This document shows positions 1 through 8,869 of a DNA stretch of 64,000 nt, one piece after another. Every line of letters starts with the position of its first letter. The first letter of the stretch is position 1. Position numbers and translations under genes: made by a program. Origin of the DNA: Ignavibacteriaceae bacterium (lineage in GTDB: Bacteria > Bacteroidota > Ignavibacteria > Ignavibacteriales > Ignavibacteriaceae); the NCBI GenBank assembly GCA_013360295.1, contig JABWCL010000014.1:1-64000 (forward strand), given 5' to 3'. The notes under the pieces are model-generated. The model made no database searches. It had not been told where the DNA came from and worked only from the letters and a program-made list of their open reading frames with translations.

Positions 1-1478
1 CAATGCTGTCAACTTAAGGGGAGGGTTACTCAAGTTGCCCTCCTCTTATTGCCGGGGAATTTGTGAATCCACCGTCGGATTCTCTCGTAGTGACGATTAG
101 GGCGCGAGGGAATCGGATTCTTTTGAACAATTTTTACTAAATAATGAAATGTTCGTTCCCAATCCCCATCTGGATCATTCAAGAGTTCGGTCACTTTGTT
201 CTTCACAATTCCGTAACTGACATTTTCATTAATCTTATATCGTTCATATTTTAATCTCGATTTGTTTTTCTCAACCTTTTTATCAAGTTCTTGCTGAGCA
301 TTTTGAACTACAACCCGATGTAAATTGTACATTATTATCTTACAATAATACTCCTGTAATATTGTCTCTTCACTCTTACTGCTCAGATTTTCTAATTCCA
401 TAGTGTTTTTTAACTGCTTAAACCCCTCTTCCAATCCCCATCTCATAAAATATATCCCCTCTAAATCTTCCTTCGTTAGCACCTCTTTATCTAATACTGA
501 AGTTGCCAGGTATTCGATTGTTCCCCCAGGTAATTCTACTTTAACCACCCGTATCGTTAACTTTTCCTCTGCTCCCTCAGCAATCAGTCGTGCCAATTCT
601 CCACTCTTTTGCCTTTTCCCCTCAGCAAGTAATGATACTTCGACTATTACATCACTTTCATTTCCCTTGGTAAAATCCTTTAACTCCCGCAAAAATTGCT
701 CTCCGTTGTATCTTATAATATAATCGTATGACATACGTTGTAACCGCATAAATACTGCTAAAGAGGGAAACCCTCTATCTGCTACTATTATATCCCTTCT
801 TTGTTTTCCCTTATTTTTTATAGCCTCAAGCAACTTGATCATTTCTTCTCTTTCGGAGATACCGCTTCGGCATAATTTACTCTCAATGATGATTTCATTT
901 TGCAGATCGAATGCCGTCATCGACCACCCGCTGTTTAACCAATGTTCCTTATTGCTATGCTTTCCGAATTTCTTTTCAATTTCTTCACCCACTGGCAACT
1001 CTACCATCGAACCATCGATGCCTATTAATCGGTAGTCTTTGTATTCCTTATACCCGGTTTCAGAATAGTATGTCTCTACAAAGGTGTCATTAATTTTTAT
1101 GAAACCAGTATGCTTTATTTTTCTTCGTGCCTTTGACAGTGCTTGTTTACTGTAACTTATCTCCTCCTTTCCGAGCAATTTTAGGAAGCTGTCCAATTCT
1201 ACACTTAAAGTCCTGTGTACTCCCTGTAGTAGAAAAAGAACCAGATTCTTAAAGGATAATTTCCGTTCCCTAATGAAATCGGTTTGGCTCACACGAGTTT
1301 CTTTCTTGAATGATTCGCTTGCCAATAGTTCTTGGATTTTCTTAAATGTTTTTTCATATTTTTTTCAATGCTTCGCATTTAAAAACAGTATAAACTGACT
1401 TTAAATTCCCATTTTGAGACACATTTTAAAATATTTTTATGTGCCTTTTTCCCGCCCAGTCTTAAGTTGACCCCATTG
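1..1478 (-). mobile_element. IS4-family insertion sequence, apparently complete
   Basis: The two ends form imperfect inverted repeats. The left end at position 1 reads CAATGCTGTCAACTTAAG and the right end, read inwards from 1478, gives CAATGGGGTCAACTTAAG, 16 of 18 matching. A single transposase gene fills the interior on the minus strand. The right junction runs straight into a dispersed repeat that also occurs uninterrupted near 9217-9255, so the element probably inserted into a copy of that repeat. The left flank lies outside the window, so no target-site duplication can be checked and the left boundary could start slightly earlier. Confidence 0.85.
30..1325 (-). CDS. IS4-family DDE transposase
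   Basis: This 431-residue protein cuts and rejoins DNA at the ends of the surrounding element. The DDE catalytic residues are visible: Asp104 in GIDGS, Asp183 in VADRG and Glu299. The Glu lies in the IS4-family Y-(2)-R-(3)-E-(6)-K signature, here Tyr292, Arg295, Glu299 and Lys306. The length is usual for the family and the frame is intact, so the copy may still be active. It fills nearly the whole element and ends 29 bp from the left inverted repeat. The family assignment is firm; the IS subgroup is not determined. Confidence 0.95.
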   Translation of the reverse strand: MASESFKKETRVSQTDFIRERKLSFKNLVLFLLQGVHRTLSVELDSFLKLLGKEEISYSKQALSKARRKIKHTGFIKINDTFVETYYSETGYKEYKDYRLIGIDGSMVELPVGEEIEKKFGKHSNKEHWLNSGWSMTAFDLQNEIIIESKLCRSGISEREEMIKLLEAIKNKGKQRRDIIVADRGFPSLAVFMRLQRMSYDYIIRYNGEQFLRELKDFTKGNESDVIVEVSLLAEGKRQKSGELARLIAEGAEEKLTIRVVKVELPGGTIEYLATSVLDKEVLTKEDLEGIYFMRWGLEEGFKQLKNTMELENLSSKSEETILQEYYCKIIMYNLHRVVVQNAQQELDKKVEKNKSRLKYERYKINENVSYGIVKNKVTELLNDPDGDWERTFHYLVKIVQKNPIPSRPNRHYERIRRWIHKFPGNKRRAT

Positions 1479-1516
1479 TTTTTACAAAGGGAGGGGTAGG
1501 GGAGGGTTATCGAAAC
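1479..1516 (+). repeat. Dispersed GC-rich repeat interrupted by the IS
   Basis: TTTTTACAAAGGGAGGGG followed by GTAGGGGAGGGTTATCGAAAC matches 9217-9255 apart from one missing T. It directly abuts the right inverted repeat. It looks like a short non-coding dispersed repeat that served as insertion target. Confidence 0.6.
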
Positions 1517-1739
1517 TATTTTTATTGACTCTGATAGAAATCTTCATTAACTTGCATTCAACAATTTACCTCGGGAGATATTTTGCCTCTAACTTTTCGG
1601 CTCATATCAGGTTGCGGGGATAAGTTGCTTTATTCTGTTCATTCCCCGCGTATGCAGGGGTTCCTGAAATTACGGGAATTCCCATCCACCCCTTTGTGCT
1701 TATCACGAATTTATCATTTAACACAGAATATATATTCTT

Positions 1740-2705
1740 ATGAACAAATTTAAGCACACACTGCTCTCCTTTGTTGGGACAAATGACGCGGGTAAACTTA
1801 TAGGAAAGAATGACGGCGCAATACTGACCGCGCTTACAAATCAGAAATTCGATGAAGCGATACTTCTATGGACCAGAACGAACACCAGGGAAACAGACTA
1901 CGAAAAAACAGCGGCATACCTTAAGGATGAAATAAAGAAAAGAAAACTCGCGAAAAAAACTTTTCTTGCTGAACTGCCGATTAAAAACGTAACCGACCAC
2001 AACCAGATCTATATAACCCTAAAAAACTTCACCGATGCTCTGCCGAAAGAAAACATTGTTTACACCGCGGCAATCTCCTCCGGCACACCGGCTATGCAGG
2101 TTTGCTGGATACTCCTCGCGGAATCGGGAGACTTCTCGGAAACAAATAAATTAAACCTCATCCAGGTACGCGACCCGAAATTCGGGAAGTCGGAGAATAT
2201 TCCCGTAAAGATAGATACGGCGCTGCCGAAGATCATCCGTCTGAAGGAAGAAGTTGACACACTTAAGAAAGACCTGATCCCGTCCGCCACTCTTGGTTTC
2301 ACCAAGCCCGGACTGAAGATCGGCGATGTGCAGGTACCGCTTTCGCCGATTGAGTTATCTTACTATATGTACTTTACCGAGCGTGTTCTTGAAGGTTTGG
2401 GCGACGAGAAAATCTCCGGCTTATGGGCGCCGGCTCATTTCCTTGATAAGATTATCAAACTTCACGAAGCTCTCTTCCCCGCGCTTGATACTAACCGGAT
2501 GGATCTTATTAAGATGAAGAAAAACAATATAAGTTTATCCATGACCACCTTCCGCGGGAACATCTCCAAACTGAATAAGAAAATTCGTGATGCGGTGAAT
2601 AATGAAAGCATATCATCAAATTATGAAGTCGCAGCCACGGGCGGGAGGGGGTACCGGTTTTACGGGATAAGAGCTGAAAAGGGGAAATTTATGTTGGGGG
2701 ATTGA
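1740..2705 (+). CDS. CARF (RtcR-type) and winged-helix regulator
   Basis: A 321-residue protein with two parts. Residues about 5-165 look like the CARF-like ligand-binding domain found at the N-terminus of RtcR-type sigma-54 regulators: GTND at 13-16, an ILLWTRTN strand around 41-48, and the conserved SSGTPAMQ loop at 113-120 followed by a hydrophobic helix. CARF domains elsewhere bind cyclic oligoadenylates or other nucleotide ligands. Residues about 195-315 end in a helix-strand pattern with GRGYRF, as in OmpR-type winged helices, in place of the AAA+ domain of RtcR. The likely role is a ligand-controlled DNA-binding regulator. It ends 76 bp before the ATPase operon in the same direction, so it may control or be part of that system. 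No Shine-Dalgarno sequence is obvious. The CARF call is fairly sure, the wHTH call moderate, and the ligand unknown. Confidence 0.7.
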   Translation: MNKFKHTLLSFVGTNDAGKLIGKNDGAILTALTNQKFDEAILLWTRTNTRETDYEKTAAYLKDEIKKRKLAKKTFLAELPIKNVTDHNQIYITLKNFTDALPKENIVYTAAISSGTPAMQVCWILLAESGDFSETNKLNLIQVRDPKFGKSENIPVKIDTALPKIIRLKEEVDTLKKDLIPSATLGFTKPGLKIGDVQVPLSPIELSYYMYFTERVLEGLGDEKISGLWAPAHFLDKIIKLHEALFPALDTNRMDLIKMKKNNISLSMTTFRGNISKLNKKIRDAVNNESISSNYEVAATGGRGYRFYGIRAEKGKFMLGD

Positions 2706-2781
2706 GCGTTGCGGCAATGTTGCGAACGGAATACCCGCTCATATTTCCATTATGTTTGATGTATCATAAAGTTTAAATAAA

Positions 2782-4437
2782 ATGAAAACGACAATTAAAA
2801 TAAAAAATTTTAGAAGTCTCGAGGATGTTGAGATAGAGTTAGCCCCATTAACTATTTTAGTGGGGCCTAATGGGGCGGGAAAGTCTTCACTGTTGAAGGC
2901 ACTAAGGTTTATTGGGGTAAATTTGAATAGGAAATTTTCAAGTGTGCCAACAAACACTATATATAAAATCGATAGAAATCTTGATCTTGGAAATTATGAA
3001 CAAATAGTTACACAAAATGAATTAAACAGAGAAATAGTGTTTGAATTACATATTATTTATGATCTTAAATATTACCCCTTAAATGACTTATCTGGTTTGT
3101 GGGATTATAAAAGCATTGATAATTTTAAGCTGAAGTTGGATAAGGAATTGAATGATGAGCTAATAAAGAAATTGTATGAGGTCTTTGGTAGTTCAAATAG
3201 GTTGGCTAAATTTTACTTAAAACACAATAATATAATTGATGTAACTCTCTCCGCAATATTCTCTTCTTTTGATGGCAATAAAAATTTGAAGATATTTGAA
3301 ATCACCAATAACACTAATGATGATAAATTATTCTATAATGATTTTTACGGAGGAAAACAGAGATCAAAGATAAATTATGGGATATTGAGTATCGATGAAG
3401 ATATTAAACCCGTTCTAAACAAAATTATAAATGCCATACCATGGACCTTAAAACGTCCTTACCCTGATAAAGTTTTTCTAAATAAAATAGGTTCCGTTAT
3501 TACAAGGTCGAATTATTTAAACAGTTTGCCTAAAAAGAAAAAAGATAAAATATTATCAAAACTATTTTTGGTGGTGAGTGGCATTTATCTTTATTTTCCA
3601 GCGCTTTTTAGGAAATATCTGGATATGATTCATTTTCCATCATTGCGTAAGAACGACTTAAAGTTAAAGGAGGGGAACAAAAGAGCTATTATGAATAATC
3701 GTTATTTGGATAACTTCAATTTAATCCCTGAAAAATCGGTTTTTGAGGATTTTGTAAAAGTTTTCCCCAAACTTCGTCAACTAGACTTTCGCCACAACAA
3801 AGACGGTCGGGGCATATTACTGACAGAAGAGTATATAAATCAGCAAAGAGAAATAAAAAAAGATTTTTCTGGAACTTCATTTCATTATAATCTCTTCGCA
3901 AAACTGTTTCAATTAAGGTTGTGTATTGGTGTGTACAAAAAAGGTACCGATATATATATAGTGGGTTTAAATGGAGGGGAATTCAATTATAAAGAGGCCA
4001 GTAGCGGTTTAACGCAACTATTTCCAATCATTGCCGACTCCGTTAAAGACCCAACTATTAATCCCCAAATCTCATTCATTGAGCAGCCAGAACTACATTT
4101 GCACCCTAAACTACAAGCTAAGCTAGCTAATATTTTAGTTACCGAAGATTACTGTGAGGATGATCCCTTCTTATATGAGGTTGCCCCGAGATATATTATA
4201 GAGACCCACAGCGAGCATATTATACGTGCATTTCAACTTAGAATAGCAGAAAAACATGATGAACCTGGAGTGTACCATTTTTACTATTTTGATCAAAAAG
4301 ACGATGGCATAACCAAAGTGATCAAGCTTGAAACTGATAAATTGGGAAATTTTATAACCCCTTGGCCAAATGGGTTCTTTGATGAAGCCGCGGATTTATC
4401 AATGAAACTACTGGAAGCGCAAATTAGGAGAAATTAA
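2782..4437 (+). CDS. AAA ATPase, DUF3696-like (OLD/ABC-type)
   Basis: A 551-residue SMC/ABC-type ATPase. The Walker A motif GPNGAGKS is at 28-35. The C-terminal ATPase half has SGLTQL, the combined Walker B segment EQPELHLHP near 430-440, and the ETHSEHII switch region near 473-480. This order (P-loop at the extreme N-terminus, long insert, ExPExHLHP, THS) is that of predicted ATPases in defence loci such as OLD, Septu and DUF3696 proteins. The tail PWPNGFFDE matches the DUF3696 ending. No TOPRIM nuclease follows the ATPase, so any effector must be another protein. It opens a four-gene operon, and the next gene starts 2 bp after its stop. The base composition is more AT-rich than the metabolic genes, consistent with transfer. 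Confidence 0.8.
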   Translation: MKTTIKIKNFRSLEDVEIELAPLTILVGPNGAGKSSLLKALRFIGVNLNRKFSSVPTNTIYKIDRNLDLGNYEQIVTQNELNREIVFELHIIYDLKYYPLNDLSGLWDYKSIDNFKLKLDKELNDELIKKLYEVFGSSNRLAKFYLKHNNIIDVTLSAIFSSFDGNKNLKIFEITNNTNDDKLFYNDFYGGKQRSKINYGILSIDEDIKPVLNKIINAIPWTLKRPYPDKVFLNKIGSVITRSNYLNSLPKKKKDKILSKLFLVVSGIYLYFPALFRKYLDMIHFPSLRKNDLKLKEGNKRAIMNNRYLDNFNLIPEKSVFEDFVKVFPKLRQLDFRHNKDGRGILLTEEYINQQREIKKDFSGTSFHYNLFAKLFQLRLCIGVYKKGTDIYIVGLNGGEFNYKEASSGLTQLFPIIADSVKDPTINPQISFIEQPELHLHPKLQAKLANILVTEDYCEDDPFLYEVAPRYIIETHSEHIIRAFQLRIAEKHDEPGVYHFYYFDQKDDGITKVIKLETDKLGNFITPWPNGFFDEAADLSMKLLEAQIRRN

Positions 4438-4439
4438 TA

Positions 4440-5318
4440 TTGCAACCCATCGCCCTTGATCTGGAACTTGTCAGATCAGTGATTAACGAATGGGGGGATT
4501 ACAAGGTTCAGCGGGAATTTCACAAAATGATCGAAAACCTTGAGCGGTATCATTCTGTTCCGGTGGATCAAGTTGATGGCAAATCATCCTGGTTTGAGGG
4601 ATTTAAGGAAATAATTAATCGCATTACCGATCAGAACCTTCAAAAGATGATTACTGATTTACTTGGACCCAGAAACATAAAATATTTTCCCGCCAGGTTG
4701 AATGACAACTCGAAGCTATTAGAATCATTATCAGATTCTACGCCGGATAAGATAGGGCTTGAACTTAAAAATCATAACGAAGGTGTTCGGAAATTTTACA
4801 GTATTAACTCATTTAATTCCTCAGAACATCCGCCCGAATGCAGATTATTCAGAATCCCCAAAACCATAAATATAAAGCCAGGGTATATTTTTAGCGATCT
4901 TTCCTGGTTGCTTCCTTTTATCAGAAATTCAAGGAAAATCGAGTTTTGCGATCTGTTTCTCTTCAAGAATCCCAAATTCGATGATGACGCTGAGTTCGTT
5001 AAATTGATCATCAAGTCAATTCCCGAATTAAGCGAAGTGGTCATTCATTGTGAGCCGAATCCTTTGAATATCCTGCAAAAACAGGTTCAATCTGAGTTAA
5101 AAAAATTAGCCAGAGGAAAACTAAATGTTGAAATGCGTGCATTTAATCCCCCAACAAAAGGGGTTAATCACGACAGATTTATTCTCGTAGATACCAATAA
5201 AATTTCGATAAGATTTACCACCAGTTTTAACAATCTGAGAAAGACAAAAGAGGGTAAATTCAGGGCGCAAGATGCTTTCCTAATTGAAATCTCAAATGGA
5301 AGGAAATACTATGATTAA
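4440..5318 (+). CDS. Putative variant phospholipase D-like nuclease (HxR motif)
   Basis: A 292-residue protein with no strong overall match that I recognise. Residues about 150-290 resemble one PLD-like half. HDRFILVD near 243-250 fits H-x-K-x4-D with Arg in place of Lys, and TTSFNN follows where PLD enzymes have GSxN. Related HxR variants occur in some PLD-like domains, so it may be a nuclease or a nucleic-acid/phosphodiester-binding protein. The first 130 residues are helical and unassigned. I accept the TTG start at 4440 because AGGAG lies 9 bases upstream and the frame begins only 2 bp after the ATPase stop, implying translational coupling. The next gene begins 18 bp downstream. The PLD assignment is tentative; the gene itself is certain. 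Confidence 0.5.
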   Translation: MQPIALDLELVRSVINEWGDYKVQREFHKMIENLERYHSVPVDQVDGKSSWFEGFKEIINRITDQNLQKMITDLLGPRNIKYFPARLNDNSKLLESLSDSTPDKIGLELKNHNEGVRKFYSINSFNSSEHPPECRLFRIPKTINIKPGYIFSDLSWLLPFIRNSRKIEFCDLFLFKNPKFDDDAEFVKLIIKSIPELSEVVIHCEPNPLNILQKQVQSELKKLARGKLNVEMRAFNPPTKGVNHDRFILVDTNKISIRFTTSFNNLRKTKEGKFRAQDAFLIEISNGRKYYD

Positions 5319-5336
5319 TTTATTTGGCGTGATGGT

Positions 5337-7454
5337 ATGACAATTGATTTAGTTCATCTAAAAAAGGAATTGACTGCTTCTCAATATTCGGCTATTAATT
5401 CCTTTTCTGACTTTCTTAGATCAGATAAACAGGTCTTTATATTAAAAGGTTATGCGGGTACGGGTAAAACTTACCTTATAAAAATTTTATGTGACAATTT
5501 AAAGAAACACGATAGGCAATTTTACCTTATGGCGCCAACCGGCAGGGCGGCTAAAGTCATCAGGCAGAAAACAGGGTTTAAGGCATATACCATCCACAAG
5601 TCCATTTACTCCTTTGAAGAACTGGCAGAATTAATCCCACAAACCGACTCAGCAGACTCCTCGTTTAAGTATTACTATAAACTCAGAGTAAACAACGATA
5701 ATTCGAATTGCATATATATAATAGATGAAGCCTCTATGATTTCGGATGTATATACTGAAGAAGAGTTCTTCCGGTTTGGGTCAGGGTATTTATTAAAAGA
5801 TCTTTTCGATTATTGTAACACCAATTCGCCTGGACTTAAGCGAAAGATAATTTTTGTCGGTGATGACTGTCAGCTCCCTCCCGTAAATACTAATTTTTCA
5901 TTTGCTCTATCCGAGAGTTACATAGAGTCAACTTATAATGTTAAGTGCGTTAGCGGGGAACTAACGGAAGTAGTACGACAGGTGGGTAATTCTGGTATTA
6001 TTGAGATTGCTTCGAAGATAAGAGAATCAATCTCATTAAATAATTACAATTATTTTAGCATCAACTGTGCAAAGCCGGATGTTATTCAAATAAACCCGGA
6101 ATCTGTCGTGGACACTTACCTCAAAAATTACGGTGAAAATAGTACCGTGATAGTGGCCGGTACAAACAAGCAGGTTTATGATTATAATATGGAAATAAGG
6201 AGCAGGCTTTTCCCAGGTAAAGCGGAAATCACACCCGGAGATAAGATCTTAATAACAGCTAATTCGTATAACCGCGCCATCGAATTGCTTAACGGAGACA
6301 TCGGTGAAGTTGTTGAGGTATCTTCCAATATAGAGGTTAAGTTAGTACCTGTCAGGAACAACGGGGAAAATATAAAAGTTGATTTAAAATTTCGTGATGC
6401 AGTATTGCGATTTCCTGATTCTGAAGGGACGCCAGTTGATATTGCCTGTAAGATCTTGGAGAACATTTTAACTTCAGATCAGAGGTCATTATCGTCTGAT
6501 GAAACCAAAGCCCTATACATTAATTTCAAGATGTCCAATCCGGAACTTCACCCAAAATCGCAGGAGTTTAAGGATAAGATAAAGACTGACCCTTATTTTA
6601 ACGCACTTAGAGTTAAATACGGATACGCTCTAACTTGTCATAAAGCTCAGGGCGGTGAATGGGAAAATGTTATTGTGGACTTTTATTCAAATACCGGAAT
6701 CTTAAACAGGCAGTATTTCCGGTGGGCATATACCGCCGTTACGAGAGCGAAATTCAGGCTGTATTCTGTTAATGCCGTGGATTATAAAGCCCCCATTCAG
6801 CTTCAGGATACCAAAGAACCGCTTGGTATTACCATTCCGGAATTCGCTCCTGACTTTCATCCTCTTTTGTTGGCATTCCCTGGGGATAATATCCTCTTGA
6901 GAAAACTTTATTTGTTGGTTGTAAATACGCTCAAAGACACCAACTTTAGTATTACTAAAGTGGAACACCTGAATTGGTGCGAAAGATATTTGATCACTGA
7001 TGAAATTAATTCTTACTGCTTTGATGTGTATTATAACAAGAAAAATCAGGTAACAAATATTAATTATATTCCGCCTAAGGGGATTGTTATTGAAAATGAT
7101 CTGTCATTAAGATTAAAAATGATCTTAGGGTCAATCGTAAACAAAAAATTGCTTGGTTTCAATCCGGTCAAGAGAATACTGGCAGAAACAGACTTTAACG
7201 ACAAGTCTTTGTTTTTATTTATACCCCTTGAAAAGGCATGCGCTGCACTGGAAAAGGAAAAAATCCTTTTGTATGAGTTAAATAGCAGCGATTGGAAATT
7301 GCAGTTAAAATTCTTCCGTGGAAATGATCTTGCTTGTGTGGACTTATATTATAACTCCCATAATTGCGTGACCTCACTTTTCAGAATAACAAAAGAAAGT
7401 TCTTCCGTGGAACTTTTAGATATTGTTCAAAATATTCTGTTGGAGACCTTATGA
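5337..7454 (+). CDS. SF1 helicase, RecD/Pif1-like
   Basis: A 705-residue ATP-driven DNA helicase. Motif I is GYAGTGKT at 39-46, motif Ia is APTGRAAK, motif II is IDEAS near 129-133, motif III is GDDCQLPP near 175, motif IV/V has the VVRQ segment, and motifs V/VI appear as TCHKAQG near 434 and YTAVTRAK near 464. This is the AAA_30 plus UvrD_C_2 layout of RecD2/Pif1-type SF1B helicases. About 200 residues after motif VI have no domain I recognise and could bind a partner. Its stop overlaps the start of the next gene as ATGA. Within this operon it is likely to unwind or translocate on DNA for the ATPase and PLD-like protein. The helicase call is firm; the defence role is inferred from context. 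Confidence 0.88.
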   Translation: MTIDLVHLKKELTASQYSAINSFSDFLRSDKQVFILKGYAGTGKTYLIKILCDNLKKHDRQFYLMAPTGRAAKVIRQKTGFKAYTIHKSIYSFEELAELIPQTDSADSSFKYYYKLRVNNDNSNCIYIIDEASMISDVYTEEEFFRFGSGYLLKDLFDYCNTNSPGLKRKIIFVGDDCQLPPVNTNFSFALSESYIESTYNVKCVSGELTEVVRQVGNSGIIEIASKIRESISLNNYNYFSINCAKPDVIQINPESVVDTYLKNYGENSTVIVAGTNKQVYDYNMEIRSRLFPGKAEITPGDKILITANSYNRAIELLNGDIGEVVEVSSNIEVKLVPVRNNGENIKVDLKFRDAVLRFPDSEGTPVDIACKILENILTSDQRSLSSDETKALYINFKMSNPELHPKSQEFKDKIKTDPYFNALRVKYGYALTCHKAQGGEWENVIVDFYSNTGILNRQYFRWAYTAVTRAKFRLYSVNAVDYKAPIQLQDTKEPLGITIPEFAPDFHPLLLAFPGDNILLRKLYLLVVNTLKDTNFSITKVEHLNWCERYLITDEINSYCFDVYYNKKNQVTNINYIPPKGIVIENDLSLRLKMILGSIVNKKLLGFNPVKRILAETDFNDKSLFLFIPLEKACAALEKEKILLYELNSSDWKLQLKFFRGNDLACVDLYYNSHNCVTSLFRITKESSSVELLDIVQNILLETL

Positions 7455-8869
7455 ATAATGACCTTAACGAAATGAGACAAAAAGCGATGGATTTTAGGAA
7501 GCGCAAAGATTACGATTCCGCGTATCCTCTTTTTGAAAAACTATGGAACAGCCGCAAAGAAACCGAAAGTAAAGATAATATTAAATGGGATGGTTGGGGG
7601 TATGCCTTGTGCCTGAATCATTTCAAAAAATATGATATGGCATTGCAGGTATGCAAAGAGGTTTATAAGATTGATAAAAATTTTAATTATATCAAGGGTG
7701 TGTATGCCTTCTGCCTGAATCAGTTCAAGCGATTCGAGGAGGCGCTCAGTATTTGTAAAGAGGTTTACAGCAAAACCAAAACCAACAAATACATAATAAG
7801 CACTTATGCATGGGCGGCCTATAATTTATATATAAATAAGTTTGACATTGAAAAAGGGAATATTGAGGAATTGCTTAAATACGCAAAAGGGATAATTGAT
7901 TTAACAAGAAATACACCGGAGGATCTTGCTCGAATTGAAACCGTACTCAAAATAATTGACAACCTTGAAGCGATCGGAAAGTGGAATGATGTTCTTGAGT
8001 GGTCTAAATATTTATCGCCGGAGAAATTAAATACGGAGAAATATAATCACACTCTGCCTGATGGCAAGAGAGTGGCGCTCCCTTCCCCAAAAGAGAAATG
8101 GTTTTCAAAAGTTACAAAAGCGTATGAAAAACTTGCGCGTTTCCAAGAATGTCTTGATTTAACTAACCAAGCGTTGGAGTTTTTACCCGATGACGTATGG
8201 TTGACCAGACGCAGGGCGATATGTTTGGATCATCTCGGTCAGAATGAAGAGTCGTTGAAATTATTAACGTCCATTGCCTCAAGGAAAAAGGAGTGGTTCA
8301 TTTTTAAGGATATAGCTTCCATTCATTATGAAAAGAACGATCTGGAGAACGCATTAAAGTATTGCTATGAGAGCAGTCTGCACGCAATCAGAAACCCCAA
8401 ACAGGAAAATTTGTGGGAATTATATTTTATGATAGCGCAGATTCACAAAAGAAATAATAACTCAGATAAAGCAAAGAAGTACTGTCTTCTCTCCGGGCTT
8501 TTACGAACCGAGCATGAATGGAAGATTCCTCCGAAGTTGCAGGAACTCGCCCTTGAATTAAAAGTCAACTTCGATCAAACACAGAACTCAGTAGTTTTAA
8601 TAAAGGAATTATCCAAGGATTGGGCGGAGAATAAGTATAGCGGGAAAGAAATAAAGTCCGGTATAATTAAGACGATAATGCCAAGCGGTAAAAGCGGCTT
8701 TATATCAACCGGAACACAACCGGATTATTTTTTTAGAATGAGTGAATTCAAGGGAAATAAAAAATATTGTGTAGAAAAAACCAAAGTTACTTTTTATCTC
8801 GAGAAATCATTTGATAAGAAAAAGAATAAGGAAACGGAAATCGCAGTAAATATAAATGTGGCGGAATGA
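7451..8869 (+). CDS. TPR protein with C-terminal cold-shock domain
   Basis: A 472-residue protein. I place the start at ATG 7451 because it overlaps the helicase stop (ATGA), typical of coupled genes; an in-frame ATG at 7364 would overlap the helicase by 90 bp. Residues about 1-390 carry repeated helical pairs of tetratricopeptide type, for example those around YALCLNHFKKYDMALQVCKEVY and its next copy. Residues about 405-472 resemble a cold-shock/OB fold: GIIKTIMPSGKSGFIS matches the GxVKxFxxxKGFGFI strand, then DYFFRMSEF and a VTFYLE strand. Such OB folds bind single-stranded RNA or DNA, so the protein may be a nucleic-acid sensor or scaffold for the operon. The TPR part is firm and the CSD part fairly strong. 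Confidence 0.75.
   Translation: MNNDLNEMRQKAMDFRKRKDYDSAYPLFEKLWNSRKETESKDNIKWDGWGYALCLNHFKKYDMALQVCKEVYKIDKNFNYIKGVYAFCLNQFKRFEEALSICKEVYSKTKTNKYIISTYAWAAYNLYINKFDIEKGNIEELLKYAKGIIDLTRNTPEDLARIETVLKIIDNLEAIGKWNDVLEWSKYLSPEKLNTEKYNHTLPDGKRVALPSPKEKWFSKVTKAYEKLARFQECLDLTNQALEFLPDDVWLTRRRAICLDHLGQNEESLKLLTSIASRKKEWFIFKDIASIHYEKNDLENALKYCYESSLHAIRNPKQENLWELYFMIAQIHKRNNNSDKAKKYCLLSGLLRTEHEWKIPPKLQELALELKVNFDQTQNSVVLIKELSKDWAENKYSGKEIKSGIIKTIMPSGKSGFISTGTQPDYFFRMSEFKGNKKYCVEKTKVTFYLEKSFDKKKNKETEIAVNINVAE

Noticed and set aside
1740-2705. RtcR proper (RNA repair regulator)
   Set aside because: No sigma-54 AAA+ domain follows the CARF-like part and no rtcA/rtcB genes are near.
7364-7450. Longer start for the TPR protein
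   Set aside because: It would overlap the helicase gene by 90 bp; the ATGA overlap at 7451 is the usual arrangement.
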